A stretch of DNA of 64,000 nucleotides, taken from the NCBI GenBank assembly GCA_012519925.1, contig JAAYPF010000019.1, positions 33,410-97,409 of the forward strand. The letters run 5' to 3'. The stretch is from Clostridiaceae bacterium (GTDB lineage: Bacteria; Bacillota; Clostridia; Acetivibrionales; Acetivibrionaceae). Below are positions 18,825 to 28,589 of the stretch, one piece after another. The notes below the pieces were generated by a model. That model worked only from the letters and a program-made list of their open reading frames with translations. It was not told the DNA's origin and did no database searches. Within the stretch, counting starts at the first letter, position 1. Each line of letters starts with the position of its first letter. The translations under genes and the position numbers were made by a program.

Positions 18825-20867
18825 ATGAATCAAAAAACTTTTACATCGCTTAAGTTTGTTCATAATTTTATATCAAAGTACTGGCTACTATTATTTTTTA
18901 TAGTTTCCACCATATACCTTGAGCTTGTTTTTAGATTGTGGATATTTAAAAGTCTAAGTACCGACTTTATATTTGTTTTGCTATTCTCCCTATCTGCCAG
19001 TATTATTTTGTTTATTCTGTCTTATGTATTTCCTCCTTTAATAAACAAGCTTTTGTCTATAACGCTTTTATCCTTACTTATTGTTATCTACAGCATTCAA
19101 CTTGTATATTATGATGTGTTCAAAACTACTTTGTCCTTCTTTTCACTAACTGGTACAAGAGACGTACTTCAATTTAAGAGCATTATTATAACAGCCGTTT
19201 TTAGAAATATTATAGCACTTCTTCTCCTTTTCATACCTTTATTTATTTTGCCCTTTATTTACAGAAAGTGCCGTTTTGAAAGGCTCAAACTGAAGCCCCT
19301 TTTGATTTTATTGGCGTTTTTACTTATTAGCCATGCAGCTTCTTTGTTTTGTGTAAGCTTTACAAAAGAAACCGAGTATTCCCAGTACGATTTGTATTAT
19401 AAATCTGCTATACCCGAATTATCGGTAAATAAATTAGGACTTATGACAACAATGCGGCTTGATGTAAAAAGACTGCTTTTTGGAATAAACTACAACGATA
19501 ACGTCGAGGAATGCTCAAATAACGATGTTATTGAAACTGTTTCAAAATTTGTATACCGAGCGGAAGTAACTTCCACTCATAACATCGAACCAAATTGCAC
19601 ATTCACTACTCCGACCCCCGAACCAACCTTTAGCACTAATGTATCGAATATCGACTTTGAAGCACTTATTTCAAACGAAAAGGATAAAACTCTTCTTGAT
19701 ATGCACAAATATTTCTATTCGGTTGAACCTTCCAAAAAAAATAAATATACAGGAATGTTCAAAGATCATAATCTGATTCTCATAACAGCTGAGGGTTTCT
19801 CGCCTTATGCCATCAGCCCTGAATTAACGCCAACTTTGTATAAGATGTCAACGGAAGGCTTTTTTTTCAATAATTTTTACAATCCTATATGGGGAGTAAG
19901 CACCTCCGACGGAGAATATGTCGCTTGTACCGGGCTTATACCAAAATCCGGTATTTGGAGTTTCAGTCGGTCGGGCAAAAATTATATGCCTTTTGTTATG
20001 GGCAACCAGCTCAAGAATTTCGGATATACTTTGAAAGCATACCATAATCACTCCTACAAATATTATAACAGGCATATTTCACATCCAAATATGGGCTACG
20101 ATTACAAAGGAATAGGTAACGGACTGAATATAAAAAACACTTGGCCTGAATCGGACCTTGAAATGATTGATGTTACAATGGATGAATATATTGGGAACGT
20201 ACCTTTTCACACATATTACATGACTATAAGCGGTCATTTAAACTATACCTTTGGTGGAAACTACATTGCAAGGAAAAATAAAGCCTATGTTGAGCACCTT
20301 CCCTTCTCTGATAAAGCAAAGGCATATATTGCGTGCAATATGGAGCTTGAATTTGCCGTGAAATCTCTTATGGACAAACTAGAAGAGGCTGGCATAGCCG
20401 ATAAAACTGTAATTGCCATAAGTCCGGATCATTATCCTTACGGACTTCCTAAGGAAAATATCGATGAGCTTGCAGGACATAAAGTTGAAGATAATTTTGA
20501 ACTATATAAAAGCACCTTAATTCTATGGAAAAAAGGAATGGATACTGTTATAGTCAACAAACCCTGCTCAAGCCTTGATATACTACCTACTCTATCAAAT
20601 TTATTCGGACTTACCTTTGACTCAAGACTACTAATGGGGACAGATATATTATCTGACAGCAGACCTCTTGTCATATTTTCAAATAGGAGCTGGATTACAG
20701 ACTATGCACAGTATAATAGCAAATCTGGTTCTGCAGAATATATTGAGGGTATTGATAAAGATATAAAGTATATTGAAGCTATAAATAAAATTGTATCGGA
20801 TAAATTTAAATACTCGGCGAAAATTATTGATACGGATTACTATGCTAAAATTTTAAAGGAATACTGA
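18825..20867 (+). CDS. LTA-synthase-family sulfatase/phosphoglycerol transferase
   Basis: 680 aa; N-terminal TM helices; LILITAEGFSPYAISPELTPTLYKMSTEGFFFNNFYNPIWGVSTSDGEYVACTGLIP; FHTYYMTISGHLNY; VIAISPDHYPYG. Confidence 0.88.
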   Translation: MNQKTFTSLKFVHNFISKYWLLLFFIVSTIYLELVFRLWIFKSLSTDFIFVLLFSLSASIILFILSYVFPPLINKLLSITLLSLLIVIYSIQLVYYDVFKTTLSFFSLTGTRDVLQFKSIIITAVFRNIIALLLLFIPLFILPFIYRKCRFERLKLKPLLILLAFLLISHAASLFCVSFTKETEYSQYDLYYKSAIPELSVNKLGLMTTMRLDVKRLLFGINYNDNVEECSNNDVIETVSKFVYRAEVTSTHNIEPNCTFTTPTPEPTFSTNVSNIDFEALISNEKDKTLLDMHKYFYSVEPSKKNKYTGMFKDHNLILITAEGFSPYAISPELTPTLYKMSTEGFFFNNFYNPIWGVSTSDGEYVACTGLIPKSGIWSFSRSGKNYMPFVMGNQLKNFGYTLKAYHNHSYKYYNRHISHPNMGYDYKGIGNGLNIKNTWPESDLEMIDVTMDEYIGNVPFHTYYMTISGHLNYTFGGNYIARKNKAYVEHLPFSDKAKAYIACNMELEFAVKSLMDKLEEAGIADKTVIAISPDHYPYGLPKENIDELAGHKVEDNFELYKSTLILWKKGMDTVIVNKPCSSLDILPTLSNLFGLTFDSRLLMGTDILSDSRPLVIFSNRSWITDYAQYNSKSGSAEYIEGIDKDIKYIEAINKIVSDKFKYSAKIIDTDYYAKILKEY

Positions 20868-20873
20868 TCCACG

Positions 20874-21677
20874 TCATAACTCATGGGACTTTTCAACAAC
20901 TTTTGAGACTTCATTATACAAATTCTGTAAATCAATTTTTCCTTCTTTTTTACTTAGGTAAATCAAATATTCAATATTTCCTTCCGGTCCCTTTATTGGT
21001 GAAAAATCCAAGCCTTTTACCTTAAGTCCCGTTTCTAATACAAAAGTGATGATGTCTTTTATTACATCTTCGTGAACTATTGGATCCCGTACAACTCCAT
21101 GTTTACCTACTTTATCCCTTCCCGCCTCAAATTGCGGCTTAATCAGGCACATGAGCTCACCTTCGTCAGTCATCAATTTAATTGCTACAGGAATGACTTT
21201 TTTGAGAGAAATAAACGAAACGTCTACTGATGCAAAATCAACTAATGTACCTATTTGCTCTCGTTCAACATACCGGATATTTGTTCGTTCCATGCATACA
21301 ACTCGCTCGTCATTTCTTAGTTGCCATGCCAACTGCCCATAGCCAACATCTACAGCAAAGACTTTAGCTGCACCATTTTTTAGCATACAATCGGTAAATC
21401 CTCCCGTGGATGCCCCAATATCCATTGCTGTCTTTCCTTTTAAATCTATATTAAATACCTTAATTGCCTTTTCAAGTTTTAGCCCGCCCCTGCTGACATA
21501 AGGATGTACATTTTCTTTTATCATTATTTCTGACTCTATATCAACCTTTAAACCAGGTTTATCTTCTTTGTTACCAGCTACAAACACAACTCCTGCCATT
21601 ATAGAACTTCTTGCCTTTTCACGGCTTTCAAAAAGCCCCTTATTTACTAGCAAAACATCAAGTCTTTCCTTTTTCAA
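20874..21677 (-). CDS. tlyA: TlyA-family rRNA (cytidine-2'-O)-methyltransferase / hemolysin-like
   Basis: 267 aa; S4 domain N-terminus RLDVLLVNKGLFESREKARSSIMAGVVFV; FtsJ motif DIGASTGGFTDCMLKNGA. Confidence 0.94.
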   Translation of the reverse strand: MKKERLDVLLVNKGLFESREKARSSIMAGVVFVAGNKEDKPGLKVDIESEIMIKENVHPYVSRGGLKLEKAIKVFNIDLKGKTAMDIGASTGGFTDCMLKNGAAKVFAVDVGYGQLAWQLRNDERVVCMERTNIRYVEREQIGTLVDFASVDVSFISLKKVIPVAIKLMTDEGELMCLIKPQFEAGRDKVGKHGVVRDPIVHEDVIKDIITFVLETGLKVKGLDFSPIKGPEGNIEYLIYLSKKEGKIDLQNLYNEVSKVVEKSHEL

Positions 21678-21745
21678 GACCTAAACCTCCGTATTCTACT
21701 ATGTACGTTTCAAAAAACACCTTTCTTGATATAACAATTGATCAG

Positions 21746-23644
21746 CTATTTTTTGGGAACAGCCTCAACATTTACTCTTTCCTTATTCACTAACTTAATT
21801 GCATCCTTCACAATAGCTTGCTCGTCAAGTCTGTATATACTCTGAAGCTCAATTTTTGAACCATGGGGAATAAATTTATCCGGATATCCAAATATTTTTG
21901 TTTTTATGTTTATTCCGTTCTGATTCAATGTCTCAAGTACCCTACTTCCAAATCCTCCCGCTATGACATTATCCTCAATAGCTATAATACGTCTTGTCTT
22001 TATTGCAGAGCTAAAAAGAAGCTTTTCATCAAGAGGCTTAATAAACCTAGAATATATAACATCACATGAGATACCTACATCTTCTAACATATCTGCAACT
22101 TTCAACGCAACCTCTACCTTATTTCCAATAGCCACAATAGTTAGATCGCTTCCTTCACGTACAAGCAAAGATTTACCAAACTTAATTGGCTCAGTATCAA
22201 TTAGTTTGTCTACTCCTCTTCCCCTCGGATACCTTATTGCAATGGGACCATTATGTACTTTTACTGCATATTCTATCATCAATGCAAACTCCGCGTAATC
22301 ACAAGGAGCTAGCATTGTCATATTGGGTATATGATTCAAGAAAGAAACATCATATATACCTTGATGTGTTTCTCCATCTTCACCAACAATACCAGCTCTG
22401 TCAATAGCAAATACTACGTGAAGATTTTGAATTGCAACATCATGAAGTACTTGATCGTATGCCCTCTGCAAAAAAGAAGAATATAGAGCAACTACAGGTG
22501 TAATACCGTTTCTAGCTAGTCCCGCAGCAAAGGTAACTGCATGTTGCTCTGCAATCCCCACATCAAAGAACCTCTCAGGAAATTTCTTAGAAAAAGGTTC
22601 TAGACCTGTCCCATGAGGCATTGCCGCTGAAATAGCTACTACTTTATCATCGTCTTGTGCTATCCTACAGAGCTCGTTGCCAAAAATTTCGGAATAGCCC
22701 GGTCCACTATTTGCGATTAGCTCCCCTGTCTCAACTTCAAAAGGTGCTATGCCGTGAAAAACATGGGGATTTTCCTCCGCATATGTATAGCCCTTACCCT
22801 TCTGTGTACATACATGTATTAGTACAGGACCTTTTATCGTCTTTGCTATGTTTAAGAGCTTTTCAATTTCAGTTGTATTATGCCCATCAACTGGTCCTAA
22901 ATACTTAAATCCAAGTTCTTCAAATATTATCCCAGGCATTATCATATATTTTATAGAGCCTTTAACTCTTCCTAAAGCCTTTGCAGCACTCTTTCCTATT
23001 GCAGGGATCTTTTTTAATATGAGATCTATATCCTCTTTCACCTTAAAATAGAAAGGTTCTGTCCTTATTTTGCTTAAGTATTTTGAAAGACCCCCAACAT
23101 TTTTAGAAATTGACATTTCATTGTCATTTAAAATTACAATAAAATTGTTTGGGAACCTTCCTGCATTATTCAATGCTTCAAAAGCCATCCCTCCTGTCAT
23201 TGCTCCATCTCCTATAACAGCAATAACTGAAGATGATTCTTTTTTTAAGTCTCTTGCTTTTGCAATTCCTAAGGCAGCAGAAATAGAAGTGCTGCTATGA
23301 CCTGTATTAAAGGCATCATGCTCACTTTCATTAGCCTTAGGAAACCCGGACAATCCTCCTAGTTTCCTCAATGTATCGAATTGGTCTTTTCTTCCTGTAA
23401 TTATCTTATGAACATAAGACTGATGTCCAACATCCCAAACAATTTTGTCGGAAGGCGAATCAAACACACGGTGAAGTGCAAGGGTCAACTCCACTACACC
23501 TAAGTTAGAAGCAAGATGCCCCCCCGTCTTAGACACCTTATCAATTAAGAACATTCTTATTTCCGTTGCCAATTCATTCAATTCATCCAGACTCATATTT
23601 TTTATATCATCCGGTGAATTAACTCTATTTATCAAATCAGCCAA
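21746..23644 (-). CDS. dxs: 1-deoxy-D-xylulose-5-phosphate synthase
   Basis: 632 aa; GGHLASNLGVVELTLALH, GDGAMTGGMAFEALNNAG, DRAGIVGEDGETHQGIYD. Confidence 0.97.
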   Translation of the reverse strand: MADLINRVNSPDDIKNMSLDELNELATEIRMFLIDKVSKTGGHLASNLGVVELTLALHRVFDSPSDKIVWDVGHQSYVHKIITGRKDQFDTLRKLGGLSGFPKANESEHDAFNTGHSSTSISAALGIAKARDLKKESSSVIAVIGDGAMTGGMAFEALNNAGRFPNNFIVILNDNEMSISKNVGGLSKYLSKIRTEPFYFKVKEDIDLILKKIPAIGKSAAKALGRVKGSIKYMIMPGIIFEELGFKYLGPVDGHNTTEIEKLLNIAKTIKGPVLIHVCTQKGKGYTYAEENPHVFHGIAPFEVETGELIANSGPGYSEIFGNELCRIAQDDDKVVAISAAMPHGTGLEPFSKKFPERFFDVGIAEQHAVTFAAGLARNGITPVVALYSSFLQRAYDQVLHDVAIQNLHVVFAIDRAGIVGEDGETHQGIYDVSFLNHIPNMTMLAPCDYAEFALMIEYAVKVHNGPIAIRYPRGRGVDKLIDTEPIKFGKSLLVREGSDLTIVAIGNKVEVALKVADMLEDVGISCDVIYSRFIKPLDEKLLFSSAIKTRRIIAIEDNVIAGGFGSRVLETLNQNGINIKTKIFGYPDKFIPHGSKIELQSIYRLDEQAIVKDAIKLVNKERVNVEAVPKK

Positions 23645-24294
23645 ATAGGTTTCATCTCACTTTCTTTTTTTTTCGCCTTATTCCCATTATCCATAAAGCT
23701 AAATCTTCCTAACAAAAACTTTAATATTACAGCTACTTTATAAACTATATAATTACTCTTTTCAATCGCTATCGTCTTTCCAATAGCCTTCCCTCCGATG
23801 GTCAGCGATGCAACAGTGCCAGTAATTCCAACACTTGCTAGTGTCTGCATAGCACCGTTAGCTATCATGGCAATTTGTACCACAATAAAACCACTGGCTG
23901 CTCCACTTATAACACCACATATATCACCTACAACATCATTACATATGCTCGACACCCTGTTTGCATTTCTAATGAGTATTATAGCCTGCTTCGCTCCGTA
24001 TAGCTTTCTTGATGCCATAGCATGGAAAGGAGCCTCATCGGCTGCAGTGACAGCAATACCTATTATATCAAAAACAATACCCATTAAAATAATTACCAAT
24101 ACTATAAGAAAAGATATGTAAATATAAGCATCTTCTAAAAGGGTTGAGGATATAATAGATAGACTTGAAGATAGTATAAATGTAAGTATTGTTACAAAAA
24201 CAACCCATTTAAAATTTTCTTTTTTTGAACCAACAACATTAGTTCGAAACTTTATCTTTCGATCATTCGCAGGATGTTTATAATTGTCATCCAC
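23632..24294 (-). CDS. oapA: OLE-associated protein A-like membrane protein (OapA-like)
   Basis: Multi-TM protein; ORF track start 24348, but GTG at 24294 has RBS GGAGGG. Conserved-looking core IVFDIIGIAVTAADEAPFHAMASRKLYGAKQAIILIRNANRVSSICNDVVGDICGVISGAASG; lies immediately downstream of the structured RNA and overlaps dxs. Confidence 0.8.
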   Translation of the reverse strand: MDDNYKHPANDRKIKFRTNVVGSKKENFKWVVFVTILTFILSSSLSIISSTLLEDAYIYISFLIVLVIILMGIVFDIIGIAVTAADEAPFHAMASRKLYGAKQAIILIRNANRVSSICNDVVGDICGVISGAASGFIVVQIAMIANGAMQTLASVGITGTVASLTIGGKAIGKTIAIEKSNYIVYKVAVILKFLLGRFSFMDNGNKAKKKESEMKPIWLI

Positions 24295-24368
24295 TAAACT
24301 ACCCTCCAAATACCCAATAAATGAATAACTTACACTAAATCCTCGCAAACTACATCTATAAATTAAAT

Positions 24369-24989
24369 ACAGGGTGGAAATACATTGAGTAAATTTTGCG
24401 GCTTAGGTCAGGCATGTTTTCCACGGAAGATACTGAAATGTCGCCAAATCAGCGGTTTCCCTTTAGATCCTCCGCCACATTGTTACCAATTGTGGGGCCT
24501 GATTACCACTTAGTCCACACTGCAATCCCCAGTGTATCTCTTTCTAGAACAGTCTAGGGGTTTTCCCCAACAGCCTGACCGATTCCTAGCCTCTTTTGCA
24601 AAGGTGGTTTCAAACTGCTTTAGTGTCCTCGTATCGGCCAATACTTGTACACCTGACCATTATCCACCAACTTCACTCAAGGCAGGCTACTCTGTTCACA
24701 GCACCTTTACGGAACCGCATAACAGGTTTACTCCCTTCTCGTAGTTGAGGTGGCACTCTAAAAACGAAATGTTTTAAAGTGTCTTTTCTTCCACAAGGAA
24801 GGGTCTCCACGGAAAAGGGGTCAACGCCCGCATGCCATTGCGGATCGCCCCAAAACCTTAACTCCCAGCATCAGCCCACTACTGGGCGTAACAAGCCAAC
24901 ACAAGGAACTTCATCGATGTGCCCTTAAGCGGATTTTTAGGCCCGCCTTCAGAACCGGTAGCACCGACTAGAATACTGCACCACCCTGT
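24369..24989 (-). ncRNA. ole: OLE RNA (Ornate, Large, Extremophilic RNA) candidate
   Basis: ~621-nt ORF-poor, locally GC-enriched region closed by ACAGGGTGG (24369-24377) / CCACCCTGT (24981-24989); internal hairpins, e.g. ccacattgttaccaattgtgg (24475-24495) and gcccactactgggc (24874-24887); ispA - RNA - oapA - dxs synteny. Confidence 0.85.
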
Positions 24990-25424
24990 TTTATAGCAAT
25001 TTTGTAAACACTCAGTAACACTACTTCTATTTGTCATGAAAAGCGTCACAAAGTGCTTAATCTACAATAAGCCTCTCACATTATTGCATTTATTTATATG
25101 AGGCTTTTTGGTATGACAAGTACTTATTATATCATACAAACACCAATCTATAAAGAATCACTATTATCTGTAAATCGCCTTTAATCATCAATAAAAGCAT
25201 TTAGTTCGACTCAATGAATTTATAGTTATTAATGCCTTGTTTTAGTTCTCTATGCTAATTCTAATGCTACTATATCTTTCGAAAATTGTTCTAAATTTTG
25301 TATGGGGAATAACGAAAAAATAGCTTCTTATTCTCATAGTGTGAGAACATTATCAAATCAAGTTTCTTCGTCATCCAAGAGTTGGAACTTATATTTTAAC
25401 CGTTCCTAGGTCTTTTTGAATTAC

Positions 25425-25865
25425 TTATCCAAGCCAAATGCCGATTAAAATTCCTAAAAGAGCACCCATAACTACTTCAAAGGGAGAATGTCCCAATAAT
25501 TCCTTAAGTTTTTCATCAAAGTACAGCTTATCATTATGAGAGTGAAGAAGTTGATTCAATACCTTTGCTTGCTTTCCTGCAGCTCTTCTTACACCTGCCG
25601 CATCATACATTACAATTAAAGACACAGCAAATGCAATACCAAACTCTGCAGATTCTATTCCTCTAATTTTACCAATAACAGTTGCTAAAGATACAATAAA
25701 TGCTGAATGTGAACTTGGCATTCCTCCTGAACCTATGAATCTCGTAAAATCAATTCTTTTACTTGTCAATAGAATATTTATTACCTTTAGAAGCTGTGCT
25801 AAGAACCACGCAAAAACAGGTACTGTTATCGTCTTGTTTTGTGTAACCGCATCAATAATATGCAC
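25425..25865 (-). CDS. Divergent PAP2 family protein (DUF212, YuiD-like)
   Basis: 146 aa; RFIGSGGMPSSHSAFIVSLATVIG, YDAAGVRRAAGKQAKVLN, LGHSPFEVVMGALLGI. Confidence 0.93.
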   Translation of the reverse strand: MHIIDAVTQNKTITVPVFAWFLAQLLKVINILLTSKRIDFTRFIGSGGMPSSHSAFIVSLATVIGKIRGIESAEFGIAFAVSLIVMYDAAGVRRAAGKQAKVLNQLLHSHNDKLYFDEKLKELLGHSPFEVVMGALLGILIGIWLG

Positions 25866-25984
25866 TTTGCTAAAATCCTCCCTAATAACTAACGCGTTTT
25901 TAAAAATCCTTTAGACCCTTTTTAAAAAAACAAACCATAAATTATTTCTTAAAAACACAAGTCGCAGTTTTTTGTTTCCCCCAG

Positions 25985-26875
25985 TTATATTTCCCTTACA
26001 ATAAGATATTCTGTGAGTTCCTTAAGAAAAGCAGCTTTTGTACCAAACTTTTGTAGGTTTGTTATTGCTTCTTCTGATGTCTTATTAAGCATTTGCTTTG
26101 ACTTTTCAAGCCCATAAAGGCTTACATATGTAGTTTTCTTATTTGAGGCATCACTGCCGACTTTTTTCCCTAATTTCTCAGTGCTTCCTTCTACATCCAG
26201 TATGTCATCCTTTATCTGGAAAGCCAATCCTAAGCCTTCAGCAAATTTTTCCAGACTTTGTGATTCCTCATCGGTAGCATTGCAGATAATTGCTGCGGAT
26301 ACTACCGGTGCTTTTATTAATGCTCCTGTCTTATATCTGTGTATATATTCAAGTGTCTCAATAGATATTTCCTTATTTTCTGATTCAGTATCAATAACCT
26401 GACCTCCAATCATACCTCTTATACCGGAGGATTTTGCTATATATGCCATTGCTTTAATTTTATTTTCTAGATTATTAGGTTTACTAGAGGTACTTTCAAG
26501 CATCACCTCAAAAGCCATGTTAAGAAGTCCGTCACCGGCTAAAATAGCGAGTGATTCACCAAACATTTTGTGATTTGTAAGTTTCCCCCTTCTATAATCA
26601 TCATTATCCATAGCAGGAAGATCATCATGTATTAATGAATAGGTATGAATCATTTCAATAGCACACGCATAAGGAAGGACTTCTTCTAAATCACCACCTA
26701 GCATATCACACACCGCAAGTGCAAGAGTAGGTCTAAGTCTTTTACCTCCAGCTAGGAGACTATAACGAATAGCAGTATATATAGATTTCTCCAACAAATC
26801 CTTCTCTTTTATGCTTTTATCCAAAAAATCGTTTACCATATCTGTATATCTATTTTGTTTTTCCATAAAGTCCAT
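25985..26875 (-). CDS. ispA: Polyprenyl (farnesyl) diphosphate synthase
   Basis: 296 aa; LLAGGKRLRPTL, DDLPAMDND (FARM), FQIKDDILDVEGS (SARM). Confidence 0.96.
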   Translation of the reverse strand: MDFMEKQNRYTDMVNDFLDKSIKEKDLLEKSIYTAIRYSLLAGGKRLRPTLALAVCDMLGGDLEEVLPYACAIEMIHTYSLIHDDLPAMDNDDYRRGKLTNHKMFGESLAILAGDGLLNMAFEVMLESTSSKPNNLENKIKAMAYIAKSSGIRGMIGGQVIDTESENKEISIETLEYIHRYKTGALIKAPVVSAAIICNATDEESQSLEKFAEGLGLAFQIKDDILDVEGSTEKLGKKVGSDASNKKTTYVSLYGLEKSKQMLNKTSEEAITNLQKFGTKAAFLKELTEYLIVREI

Positions 26876-26924
26876 TTAAATATCCCCTATCTTATTTTCT
26901 TTATTTTCAAACTGTAAAATTGCT

Positions 26925-27158
26925 TTATTTGTCCTCATTGAAAGGTTTTTCAATTACTTCGCCCTTCTCATTTTCCACTAATATAGTTATTTTTTTCTCT
27001 ATTTCATCTAACATCTTACTTAAATCTTTTGAAAGTGTAACACCTTTTTGAAAAATCTCTATAGACTCATCTAGTGACATCTCGCCATGTTCTAACTTCT
27101 CAACTATTTCTTCAAGTTCACTAAGTGACTTTTCAAAGTTCTTTTTTTCTTTAGCCAT
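26925..27158 (-). CDS. xseB: Exodeoxyribonuclease VII small subunit
   Basis: 77 aa; FEKSLSELEEIVEKLEHGEMSLDESIEIFQKGVTLSK. Confidence 0.96.
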   Translation of the reverse strand: MAKEKKNFEKSLSELEEIVEKLEHGEMSLDESIEIFQKGVTLSKDLSKMLDEIEKKITILVENEKGEVIEKPFNEDK

Positions 27159-27160
27159 AA

Positions 27161-28426
27161 TTAACTCCTGCCCTTCACTCTATTTACTGTACAATATAAG
27201 TCACCGTCGGCTAGGTTAACTTTTAATTGCTCTCCTACCGCCACATCCTTCACAGATTTGACAATATTCTCGTCATCTGCTAATTTAACAATACTATACC
27301 CCCGTGATAATATAGTTAAAGGACTTAGGGCATCGAGCTTTCCTATAAGAAACTTAAGCTTTGCCTCGGCTCTCTCCTGTCTCATAAGAAAGGCTTTTCT
27401 CATATCCTTACATAGGGTATCTAGTTTCATTCTCTCTTGATATACCCTGTCATAAGGCTGCCTGAAAACAGCAGAGTTTTTAAGTTCTTCAAGTCTCTTA
27501 CGTTTAATTTTTGCATTTCTTAAAACTGAACTTCTAAGCCTTATATCCAGCTCAATTAGCCTATTAATAAGTTGTTGCTTCTCTGGCATCACAATCTCAG
27601 CAGCCGCCGAAGGAGTAGGAGCACGCACGTCTGCAGTAAAATCACATATTGTATAGTCTGTCTCATGACCAACTGCTGATATTATCGGAATCTCGGACTT
27701 AAATATACTCCTTGCAACAATTTCCTCATTAAAAGGCCAAAGCTCTTCTAAAGACCCTCCTCCCCTAGCAATTATAATAACGTCAACACACTTTAATTGG
27801 TTAAGAGTATCAATAGCCTTGCTTATTTCGTTAGCTGCACCTAATCCTTGAACTTTAACAGGAAACACTTTTATACTAGCGTTATGAAATCTCCTGTCAA
27901 GTACATTTATGATATCGCGAATAACCGATCCCGTTGATGATGTTACCACTCCAATTGAATTAGGCAAAAAAGGTATTCCTTTTTTATAACAGCTTTCAAA
28001 AAGTCCTTCATTAGAGAGTTTTTGTTTTAATTGTTCAAAGGCAATATGAAGATTACCAACACCGTCATTTATCATTTCCTCAGCATAAAGCTGGTACTGC
28101 CCATCTCTTTCATATATAGAAATATATCCTTTTATTATAACCTTCATTCCATTTTCGGGCAAAAACTTTAAGTATGAATTATGCGATCTGAACATAACAC
28201 ACTTAATAAGACTGTTTTCGTCCTTAAGTGTAAAATACATATGCCCTGAAGAATGATTTTTGAAATTGGAAATTTCACCTCTAATCCAGAGGTTTGATAG
28301 TATCATATCCTTTGAAATAAGTCCTTTAATGTATCCATTTATCGTAGATACAGTCAATATATTTTCAAAAGCACCAGTCAAAGCTTCTCTCATTTCCTCA
28401 CCTAAAACTATTAATAAATTTCCCAT
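27161..28426 (-). CDS. xseA: Exodeoxyribonuclease VII large subunit
   Basis: OB domain (LWIRGEISNFKNHSSGHMYFTLKDENS), GVVTSSTGSVIRDIINVLDRR, IIARGGGSLEELWPFNEE, SAVGHETDYTICDFTADVRAPTPSAAAE. Confidence 0.97.
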   Translation of the reverse strand: MGNLLIVLGEEMREALTGAFENILTVSTINGYIKGLISKDMILSNLWIRGEISNFKNHSSGHMYFTLKDENSLIKCVMFRSHNSYLKFLPENGMKVIIKGYISIYERDGQYQLYAEEMINDGVGNLHIAFEQLKQKLSNEGLFESCYKKGIPFLPNSIGVVTSSTGSVIRDIINVLDRRFHNASIKVFPVKVQGLGAANEISKAIDTLNQLKCVDVIIIARGGGSLEELWPFNEEIVARSIFKSEIPIISAVGHETDYTICDFTADVRAPTPSAAAEIVMPEKQQLINRLIELDIRLRSSVLRNAKIKRKRLEELKNSAVFRQPYDRVYQERMKLDTLCKDMRKAFLMRQERAEAKLKFLIGKLDALSPLTILSRGYSIVKLADDENIVKSVKDVAVGEQLKVNLADGDLYCTVNRVKGRS

Positions 28427-28544
28427 CCGAAAGCTCTTAAGCTTTCATAACGGAGTTTGTGACTTAATTATTGAATAGGTTCTTTTTTGAAATGTTCTCA
28501 ACACTTTAATTGCAGTAAGTATCTTTCTTACGATTTTCATTACA

Positions 28545-28573
28545 ACAACCCACCTTGAAAAAAGGTGGGTTGT
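28545..28573 (-). terminator. Strong hairpin between nusB and xseA (possible terminator or processing site)
   Basis: ACAACCCACCTT gaaaa AAGGTGGGTTGT; no long T-run on the minus strand. Confidence 0.5.
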
Positions 28574-28589
28574 ACAATTCAAAAAACTC

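Noticed and set aside
24532-24744. 70-aa plus-strand ORF inside the structured RNA region
   Set aside because: No RBS and unnatural composition; overlaps RNA helices; best explained as chance ORF in OLE RNA.
24369-24989. RNase P RNA, tmRNA or group II intron as alternative identity
   Set aside because: Longer than RNase P/tmRNA, no tRNA-like acceptor or tag ORF, no reverse transcriptase ORF or recognisable domain V; synteny with oapA favours OLE.
25050-25110. Hairpin AAGCCTC...GAGGCTTTTT upstream of the RNA gene
   Set aside because: Only 7-bp stem with a 25-nt loop and T-run on the plus strand with no plus-strand gene to terminate; function uncertain.
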